Source: Candidatus Helarchaeota archaeon
GTDB lineage: Archaea; Asgardarchaeota; Lokiarchaeia; Helarchaeales; JABXJV01
Length of the DNA: 11,916 bases
Direction: 5' to 3'
NCBI GenBank assembly: GCA_013375355.1
Contig: JABXJV010000545.1
Span: forward strand, 1 to 11,916
Part shown: positions 7,251 to 11,916 of the stretch, piece by piece
Numbering within the stretch: position 1 is the stretch's first letter
Layout of the letters: every line of letters begins with the position of its first letter
Translations under genes and position numbers: made by a program
Notes under the pieces: generated by a model
Seen by the model: the letters and a program-made list of their open reading frames with translations, nothing else
Told to the model about the DNA's origin: nothing
Database searches by the model: none

Positions 7251-7865
7251 TTATACTGCTTTACGCATCGCATCCATTGGGCTTACCCTAAGCATACGAC
7301 GATGTCCCACAAACGTTCCCAGAAATTGGCAACCTAAAATAATAAGAAAAGTTATAACTAAAACAATGCCAGGTATAATTAAACCTTGTGAACCTGGGAT
7401 ATGAGTGGTTTCAAATATATAGTGCATAATTCCTAGAATATGAAAAATAAATTCTATTACAAGTAAAAATGCAACAAGAAAAACTAATAGTAGCTCTCCT
7501 AAAAATAATGTTCGAATTGAACCTGAATCCCAACCAATTGTCCTTAAGGTTGCAACTTCTCTTTTTCTATATCCAGATACGATAAAACCATAAAATGTAC
7601 TCACTATTACAGTTCCAATTACAACTAATAAAAATAATAGAATAACTTCTAAAGTGGGTTTAAAGGTTTGTAGTCCGATATTCTTTTCAATTATTCCAAG
7701 CCAATCCAAAGGACCTTGAATAACCATTACTGAGGGACCAAATAAATTAGTCAGATTATATGCTGTAAAAACTACTAAAAACATATAAACTATAACAAAA
7801 ATTGCAAATCTTTTTCCGGTTCGCAACGCAAGTTTAAAAGATTTAATAAAAATTCTTAGTTTCAT
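7251..7865 (-). CDS. FtsX-domain ABC permease, minimal form
   Basis: I place the start at ATG 7865, because GTGGTG at 7872-7877 is then a well-spaced ribosome site (6 bases); reading from GTG 7877 would add four residues. The 204-aa product has four membrane helices at about 20-41, 73-97, 121-148 and 163-186. The FtsX/MacB coupling segment between helices 2 and 3 (YRKREVATLRTIGWDSGSIR, 99-118) is the part expected to touch the ATPase, and a closing SPMDAMR lies at 195-201. The outer loop between helices 1 and 2 is only about 30 residues, whereas MacB or LolC/E carry domains of 200 or more there. This is close to the smallest permease such a transporter could have; it likely dimerises with itself. 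No second permease or substrate-binding gene is nearby. Confidence 0.85.
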   Translation of the reverse strand: MKLRIFIKSFKLALRTGKRFAIFVIVYMFLVVFTAYNLTNLFGPSVMVIQGPLDWLGIIEKNIGLQTFKPTLEVILLFLLVVIGTVIVSTFYGFIVSGYRKREVATLRTIGWDSGSIRTLFLGELLLVFLVAFLLVIEFIFHILGIMHYIFETTHIPGSQGLIIPGIVLVITFLIILGCQFLGTFVGHRRMLRVSPMDAMRKAV

Positions 7866-7878
7866 TTTATGCACCACT

Positions 7879-7906
7879 TATATCAATTTCTAATGATATA
7901 TGATAT
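7879..7906 (-). promoter_or_regulatory. Inverted repeat in the leader of the ABC transporter operon, possible operator
   Basis: TATATCA (7879-7885) and its exact complement TGATATA (7894-7900) flank an 8-base spacer, and another TGATAT follows directly at 7901-7906. The block lies just upstream of the GTGGTG ribosome site of the permease, in an AT-rich region likely to include the promoter. It could bind a dimeric repressor or be a chance AT-rich symmetry. Confidence 0.3.
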
Positions 7907-7978
7907 TTTTATGTTAATTTGTTAACCTATTTTAATTTTGTTTTTTAGGAAAGAAAATAAATTTAAATGATGGAATAG

Positions 7979-8695
7979 CTATACCATTTTGGTTTTACCT
8001 GTAACACCATCTACGACCATTTTAACAATTTTACCTTTATATTCAAAAATACCTTCATAATTTGGTCTTAGGATAATGTTTAATTTTGCTTCAAAAATCT
8101 CTTTCAATGTTCTCACAGTGTCGCTTGGGCGTTTAATAATCTGTTCTTTTAATTTTTCAATAAAATGTGCATGTGGGTATTTTGATTCCTCAATTTCTTT
8201 ACTCGATTCATGTTCATTATATGAATTTTCATCAATTTCATTATAATAAGGGATATTTTTTTTCTGGATTGAATTCATATCTTTATCTAATGTTATTTCG
8301 CCATTATTCTCGAATTTTAATTTTTCAATTACATTTAGTTCTAGTTCATTAGATTTGATTCTAACCATTTTTTCTAAATTAACAATACTATCGCTATCTT
8401 GAATTTTGATTGCGTTAACTTCAGGATCAATTGGTAGCGTATATTTATTTCGTCGTAAGTATTCTATAGTATAATTCCCTTCAAGGTAGAAATATGGAAT
8501 ATATTTTGTTTTAAATTCTATTCCCTTTGAGGATTTTTCCACCCCTGGCATAATTTTAATACTTTTAAGTCTTTTTTCTTCCATTTTTGTTTTAGCAGCA
8601 TATTTATCGCAAGTTTCTTTACATTTATAAAATTTTTTAGTAATTTTTTCTTCTATTGGTTCAATATGACCTCTTATATCAAAATCTTCTTCCAA
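7979..8695 (-). CDS. Conserved-looking hypothetical protein coupled to the Nudix gene
   Basis: I do not recognise this 238-aa soluble, highly charged protein. It starts at TTG 8695, supported by AAAGGAGGAT ending 5 bases upstream, and follows the Nudix gene by two bases. Residues 1-50 are Lys/Glu-rich and probably helical, with one CKETC pair. A central hydrophobic stretch reads YIPYFYLEGNYTIEYLRRNK (about 65-84), continuing into a Pro-Ile-Asp segment. A low-complexity Asn/Glu-rich stretch (about 130-170) probably forms a flexible linker. The C-terminus ends in a beta-hairpin-like KGKIVKMVVDGVTGKTK, and its VDGxTG ending recalls the PepSY-like or YkoY-like 'P-x-Y ... VDGxTG' pattern. The first half may hold a degenerate version of the same unit. 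There is no signal peptide, membrane helix or catalytic motif. It may assist or be regulated with the Nudix enzyme; this is inference from position. Confidence 0.65.
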   Translation of the reverse strand: MEEDFDIRGHIEPIEEKITKKFYKCKETCDKYAAKTKMEEKRLKSIKIMPGVEKSSKGIEFKTKYIPYFYLEGNYTIEYLRRNKYTLPIDPEVNAIKIQDSDSIVNLEKMVRIKSNELELNVIEKLKFENNGEITLDKDMNSIQKKNIPYYNEIDENSYNEHESSKEIEESKYPHAHFIEKLKEQIIKRPSDTVRTLKEIFEAKLNIILRPNYEGIFEYKGKIVKMVVDGVTGKTKMV

Positions 8696-8697
8696 AA

Positions 8698-9138
8698 TTA
8701 ATCCTCCTTTAAAAATTCAATGAAATCAGTTAGAATTTTAAAATGATCAAATGCCAAATCAATTGTTTTTATTGAGTTAATATTAACGATTTTTATGTCT
8801 TTTGCATCTGAATTTGCCTTCAAAGTTCCATCAATTTTTTCACAAAAATAAGCTACAGTAATAGTATGTCCTCTTGGATCTCGGTTGGGATCTGAATAGA
8901 TATTTAATATTTTTAAAGGTTTGACGTCCAGACCAGTTTCTTCTTTTGCTTCACGCATAACGGCATTCTCAAGCGTTTCTCCTAATTCTACAAAACCGCC
9001 TGGAATGGCCCAATGGTCTTTATAGGGGGGATTTTTCCTTTTTATTAGAATAATGGAATCTTTATTTACTAAAATTATCGCATCAACTGTAATTTTAGGA
9101 TATGGCTTTAATTTTCTCGCTTTTTCCAAGTTTTTCAT
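8698..9138 (-). CDS. Nudix hydrolase, ADP-ribose pyrophosphatase/MutT-like
   Basis: The 146-aa protein carries a perfect Nudix box (GX5EX7REUXEEXGU) at Gly48-Leu70: GFVELGE, seven residues, then REAKEETGL. The glutamates Glu63, Glu66 and Glu67 are the expected Mg2+ ligands. Before it lies the usual strand and HWAIPGG loop; after it comes YSDPNRDPRGHTITVAYF, characteristic of ADP-ribose pyrophosphatase and related small archaeal and bacterial Nudix enzymes. The family cleaves nucleoside-diphosphate-linked compounds; ADP-ribose or a damaged nucleotide are the likeliest substrates, but the sequence alone cannot decide. ATG 9138 has no clear Shine-Dalgarno. It is 25 bases after the cofE stop, so it may be reached by read-through or by a promoter in that short AT-rich gap. 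The next gene begins two bases after its stop. Confidence 0.92.
   Translation of the reverse strand: MKNLEKARKLKPYPKITVDAIILVNKDSIILIKRKNPPYKDHWAIPGGFVELGETLENAVMREAKEETGLDVKPLKILNIYSDPNRDPRGHTITVAYFCEKIDGTLKANSDAKDIKIVNINSIKTIDLAFDHFKILTDFIEFLKED
8701..8710 (-). promoter_or_regulatory. Strong Shine-Dalgarno AAAGGAGGAT deciding a TTG start
   Basis: The site lies in the last codons of the Nudix gene, with GGAGG (8703-8707) 7 bases before TTG 8695. It fixes that start and shows translational coupling of the two genes. Confidence 0.7.
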
Positions 9139-9163
9139 CTAGATATATTTATTAATTTGATAT

Positions 9164-9913
9164 TTATCTAAATAAATCAAATTTCTTTTCTCTTATTAAT
9201 GATTTTGATGTATCATTACCAATTTTATATTTATAACCTCGAATTAGGACTACAGGAATGGCTTCATCGGATTCTCCCATAATTAATTCTGCAGCGCTTG
9301 CTAATTCATCTACAATATTAATTATTGATGATTCTAATTCATAATTAAATAAGTCTTTCTTTCCCACATAACTTAATATTCCATTTTCAAATCCAGAGAT
9401 TCCAAGCGCAACATTTATTGCTCCATTTCTAAATGGTCGACCATGAGTATCAGAAATAATTATACCGATATCTAATCCAGATAATTGTTTTATTTTTTCT
9501 TTAATTTGTTTAGCACTTTTATCAGGGTCCTCTGGTAATAGAGTAACTAAATTAATTCCTCCGGAGTTTGAACGATCTATCCCCGCATTAGCACAAACTA
9601 TTCCTGATTCTAATTCAACAATTAATTTTCCATGGCCTTTTCTAGATATTGAAACTGATTCATTTAAAATAAGTGAGACTATTCGAGGGTCTTTATCTAA
9701 TTCTTTACCCAACTTAATTGCTTCAGGAGTTGGATTAATTTTGGTCCAATTAACTACCCTTCCTTCAGCTCGAGAAATAATTGATTGCGCAATAACAATT
9801 ATGTCCTCATCTTCAAGAGGGGATTGATTCTGTATAGAATTATAAATAATCTCAGCTATTTTATCTCCGGGTTTTATAATCGGAATCCCTTTAATTCCTA
9901 TTATTTGAATCAA
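9164..9913 (-). CDS. cofE: Coenzyme F420-0:L-glutamate ligase / F420-1:gamma-L-glutamate ligase
   Basis: The 249-aa protein matches archaeal CofE over its whole usual length. CofE adds L-glutamates to the F420-0 core using GTP, producing the gamma-glutamyl tail of the deazaflavin redox cofactor in the cytoplasm. Visible family motifs are DIIVIAQSIISRAEGR (about 39-54), VCANAGIDRSN, LLPEDPDKSA, IIISDTHGRPFRNGAINVALG and, near the end, ELASAAELIMGESDEAIPV followed by RG. The GRPFRNG loop and the Asp-rich segments are associated with nucleotide and metal binding in this family. The start is TTG 9913, supported by GAGGAG 8 bases upstream; no in-frame ATG fits as well. It heads a minus-strand run with the Nudix and 238-aa genes. 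Its presence implies that the organism makes F420, although no other cof genes are in the window. Confidence 0.95.
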   Translation of the reverse strand: MIQIIGIKGIPIIKPGDKIAEIIYNSIQNQSPLEDEDIIVIAQSIISRAEGRVVNWTKINPTPEAIKLGKELDKDPRIVSLILNESVSISRKGHGKLIVELESGIVCANAGIDRSNSGGINLVTLLPEDPDKSAKQIKEKIKQLSGLDIGIIISDTHGRPFRNGAINVALGISGFENGILSYVGKKDLFNYELESSIINIVDELASAAELIMGESDEAIPVVLIRGYKYKIGNDTSKSLIREKKFDLFR

Positions 9914-9921
9914 AATAATTA

Positions 9922-9927
9922 CTCCTC
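9922..9927 (-). promoter_or_regulatory. Shine-Dalgarno GAGGAG deciding the cofE TTG start
   Basis: GAGGAG on the minus strand sits 8 bases before TTG 9913 and is the only good ribosome site near the conserved N-terminus of CofE. Confidence 0.65.
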
Positions 9928-9946
9928 ATTTATTTTTTCTTTAACT

Positions 9947-9955
9947 GTATAAACC
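9947..9955 (-). promoter_or_regulatory. Candidate TATA box of the cofE transcript
   Basis: On the minus strand GGTTTATAC is a TATA-like core about 35 bases upstream of the cofE start. It would place transcription initiation near 9923-9926, giving a very short leader. The call rests on position and composition only. Confidence 0.35.
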
Positions 9956-10021
9956 TAAATTATTGAGAAATATTTAACCTAGACTTTACTTTAAACTATT
10001 TTATTCGTATGGAAAGAAAAA

Positions 10022-10034
10022 AGGAAATATTTAT
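10022..10034 (+). promoter_or_regulatory. Candidate promoter of the RING protein gene
   Basis: AGGAAATATTTAT combines a purine-rich BRE-like start with a TATA-like core about 45 bases before the TTG start. Transcription would begin near 10055, leaving a leader of about 20 bases that contains the GGTGATC site. The T8 tract at 10051-10058 lies at or near the expected start. Confidence 0.4.
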
Positions 10035-10063
10035 TTTTCATAAATTGTCTTTTTTTTCAAGCG

Positions 10064-10070
10064 GGTGATC
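10064..10070 (+). promoter_or_regulatory. Shine-Dalgarno GGTGATC deciding the TTG start at 10074
   Basis: GGTGATC is an exact complement to the archaeal 16S 3' tail (GAUCACC) and lies 3 bases before TTG 10074. The first in-frame ATG, at 10089, would be too far away. Confidence 0.7.
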
Positions 10071-10073
10071 TAA

Positions 10074-10781
10074 TTGGACATTATATCCATGAACAAGAAA
10101 GCGAAGGCATTTGTAAAAAGAGCTAAAAGTATGGCATCTGAATCTGACTATGAGGGAGCTATAAATGAACTTAAATATATTTTAGAAATGGATGGAGTTG
10201 ATACTGAAATCATTAGGGATATGTATGAATTTTTAGCTGGACTCATTGAAAAATCAAATGGGGATGGTGTAATTAATGCAGTAGCTCTTCTTATAAATGG
10301 TCATTTATTTGAGGATCCCTTTATTGATATGAATGTTAGCCGGGCACTGCAAGCAATGGAAAGTTTTTCAACAAAAGTTCCAATTACCGCTTTAATGAAT
10401 AGTAGGGATAGAGTATTGCATTGGTGCGTAACTAATACTGGCGAGTTTGATAGAGTATCTATAGAAGATATAGCAAAGGATTTAAATATTGACACTTCAA
10501 CCGTTGAAAAAATCCTTGAAAATGCCGTGTTTGATGGAGATCTTATTGGAGAATATGATGAATTAAAAAAAGAATTAGTCTGCTTACCTTTCGAAAAAGA
10601 AAAAAGACAATTAAAATGTGTTATTTGCCATCAAATGGTGATGTTTGACGACCCTGAATTAGTACGTTGTAAATTCTGTAAATCTGCAGCCCATAGATCT
10701 CATATAATGAAGTGGGTAAGAGCCGCAGGTGAAAAATGTCCTCGTTGCATGTCAAAGTTAGAATTACAGGAAGGTATATGA
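10074..10781 (+). CDS. Helical-repeat / winged-helix / RING-type zinc finger protein
   Basis: The 235-aa protein has three parts. Residues about 8-100 form amphipathic helices with a TPR-like look (KAFVKRAKSMASESDYEGAI). Residues about 112-165 look like a winged helix, with SIEDIAKDLNIDTSTVEKIL followed by a DGDLIGEYD wing; this order is also seen in the C-terminal half of PCI domains. Residues 182-225 hold a zinc finger with all eight ligands of a cross-brace: Cys182, Cys185, Cys199, Cys202, His207, His210, Cys222, Cys225, plus Trp214 after the fifth and sixth ligands as in RING-H2 E3 ligases. The spacing C-x2-C-x13-C-x2-C-x4-H-x2-H-x11-C-x2-C is closer to prokaryotic RING families than to eukaryotic ones. 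Eukaryotic Nse1 also joins winged helices to a RING, a structural analogy only. An E3-like or scaffold role in an archaeal ubiquitin-like system is possible, but no ubiquitin, E1 or E2 gene is nearby. Start is TTG. Confidence 0.85.
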   Translation: MDIISMNKKAKAFVKRAKSMASESDYEGAINELKYILEMDGVDTEIIRDMYEFLAGLIEKSNGDGVINAVALLINGHLFEDPFIDMNVSRALQAMESFSTKVPITALMNSRDRVLHWCVTNTGEFDRVSIEDIAKDLNIDTSTVEKILENAVFDGDLIGEYDELKKELVCLPFEKEKRQLKCVICHQMVMFDDPELVRCKFCKSAAHRSHIMKWVRAAGEKCPRCMSKLELQEGI

Positions 10782-10856
10782 TTTTTTAATAAAAATTTTT
10801 AAATAATAATTTCTAAAAAGGAAATAGTTTTTAATTATAATTAGATTGGGAATTAA

Positions 10857-11916
10857 ATGGATGAATTAAATAAGGCTAGGAAAAAAATAGATGAGTTAAA
10901 TGAAAAGATTGCTCTTTTATTAGATGAAAGGGTAGCTTTGGTAAAAGAAATTGGTAATATTAAGAAGAAAATCAAAATCCCAATAATTGATAAAGAGAGA
11001 GAAAATAAAATTATTGAGAAATTATCTAAATTAAATTATAAAAGTGCTCAATTTCAAGATATTAGGAATATTTTTGAAAAGATTTTATCAATTAGCCGTA
11101 TTATTCAAGATTGTTCGTATAATATTGCTTTTTTAGGCCCTAGAGGGACTTTTTCTGAACAAGCAGCCCAAAGGTTTTTTTCACCTAGCTGCAATTTTGT
11201 TCCATTAAAAAGCATTTCTGACATTTTTAGATCTGTAAGAGTTGGAGAAGCCGATTATGGTGTAGTTCCTATTGAAAACTCAACTACAGGTTCAATTGGA
11301 TTGACTTTAGACCTAATATTGGAATCAGATATTGTGGTTTGTGGTGAAATAATAGAAAGAATTACTCTTTGTTTGATAGCTCCTAAAATAACTGAATTCA
11401 AAGATATTCACCAGATATATAGCCATCCGCAACCATTTTCGCAGTGTAGAAAATATTTAGAAGAGAATCTATCCAATTCAGAACTGATTACAACTAAAAG
11501 TACTGCAAATGCAGTTGAAACAGTAAGTAAACTTAAAAATGCTGCTGCTATTGGTTCTGAATTGGCGGGAAAAATTTATGATTTAAAAATTATACGTAAA
11601 GGAATAGAAGATACACCAAATAATTATACTCGTTTCTTTGTTATTGGAAAGTCTCAAGTACCAGAAACTGGAAAGGATAAAACGTCTATAGCATTTTCGG
11701 TAAAACACGTTCCTGGTGCATTAGTTAAAGCTCTTAAAATCTTTGCTGAAAGAAACATAAATCTTACTAAATTAGAAAGTAGACCTTCTAAAACAACTCC
11801 ATGGGAATACTTCTTTTTCACAGATTTTGAAGGGCATAGAGACAATAAAATATGCAATGAAGCCTTACAAGAATTGAAAAAATATACAAATATGATAAAA
11901 ATCTTCGGTTCTTATC
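10857..11916 (+). CDS. pheA: Bifunctional chorismate mutase / prephenate dehydratase (P-protein), 3' partial
   Basis: The frame runs from ATG 10857 to the window end; 353 residues are visible, ending FGSY, so only the last few are missing. Residues 1-85 are an AroQ chorismate mutase helical domain with expected active-site residues Arg8, Arg25, Lys36, Asp45, Glu49 and Gln84. Residues about 89-265 are prephenate dehydratase, with GPRGTFSEQAA (94-104), IENSTTG (139-145), SHPQP (189-193) and the TRF motif at Thr258-Phe260. Residues about 275-353 are an ACT domain with GALV (287-290) and ESRP (307-310), the two motifs that bind phenylalanine in P-proteins. The enzyme turns chorismate into phenylpyruvate in phenylalanine synthesis and should be feedback-inhibited by phenylalanine. 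It follows the RING gene by 75 AT-rich bases and may have its own promoter; no other shikimate gene is in view. Confidence 0.96.
   Translation, partial: MDELNKARKKIDELNEKIALLLDERVALVKEIGNIKKKIKIPIIDKERENKIIEKLSKLNYKSAQFQDIRNIFEKILSISRIIQDCSYNIAFLGPRGTFSEQAAQRFFSPSCNFVPLKSISDIFRSVRVGEADYGVVPIENSTTGSIGLTLDLILESDIVVCGEIIERITLCLIAPKITEFKDIHQIYSHPQPFSQCRKYLEENLSNSELITTKSTANAVETVSKLKNAAAIGSELAGKIYDLKIIRKGIEDTPNNYTRFFVIGKSQVPETGKDKTSIAFSVKHVPGALVKALKIFAERNINLTKLESRPSKTTPWEYFFFTDFEGHRDNKICNEALQELKKYTNMIKIFGSY

Noticed and set aside
7035..7337. Plus-strand open frame over the junction of the ABC genes
   Set aside because: It covers the Walker A region of a certain ATPase and the permease end on the other strand, and has no domain or ribosome site.
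1..11916. CRISPR array, insertion sequence, integrase or prophage
   Set aside because: No regularly spaced repeats, terminal inverted repeats with a transposase, or recombinase-like frame was seen; the tRNA pair shows no adjacent integrase or duplicated tRNA end.

Overview
The window is AT-rich DNA from an archaeon, most likely an Asgard (Lokiarchaeia-like) lineage or a relative. Direct evidence for an archaeon is an unsplit archaeal-type RNA polymerase subunit B, an F420 biosynthesis enzyme (CofE), TATA/BRE-like promoters, and Shine-Dalgarno sites built on GGTGATC or GGAGG, several of them in front of TTG starts. The Asgard assignment is an inference from base composition, the separation of rpoB from the other polymerase genes, and a gene joining helical repeats, a winged helix and a complete RING-type zinc finger. 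No 16S gene or other decisive marker is present.

Layout. 1-687 is the 3' part of a uroporphyrinogen-decarboxylase/methyltransferase-family gene, followed by a small four-helix membrane protein (735-1112). On the minus strand come two tandem glycine tRNAs (GCC, then UCC), both with encoded CCA, and then an ATC-hydrolase-like protein (1429-1881). At 2049-2845 a YdjM/DUF457-like membrane protein is split by a one-base frameshift. An AT-rich gap of about 300 bases with a strong TATA element leads into rpoB (3148-6507), which stands alone. Convergent to it lies a minus-strand block: a two-gene ABC exporter (minimal FtsX-type permease plus LolD/MacB-type ATPase, 6551-7865), and upstream of that a tight run cofE, Nudix hydrolase and an unrecognised 238-aa protein (9913 down to 7979). 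Divergent from cofE is the helical-repeat/winged-helix/RING protein (10074-10781), followed by a bifunctional chorismate mutase/prephenate dehydratase with an ACT domain (10857 to the window end, lacking only its last few residues).

How the genes relate. The clearest functional unit is the ABC permease/ATPase pair, where the ATPase ribosome site overlaps the permease stop codon. The Nudix gene and the 238-aa gene are separated by two bases, with a strong Shine-Dalgarno inside the Nudix 3' end, so they are probably translated together, perhaps as the tail of a cofE transcript. The rest is a mixture of housekeeping genes (transcription, tRNA, phenylalanine synthesis, F420 synthesis) and poorly known accessory genes. 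I see no CRISPR array, insertion sequence, integrase or phage genes. The most unusual item is the RING protein at 10074-10781; next are the frameshifted membrane protein and the glycine UCC tRNA with non-canonical bases.
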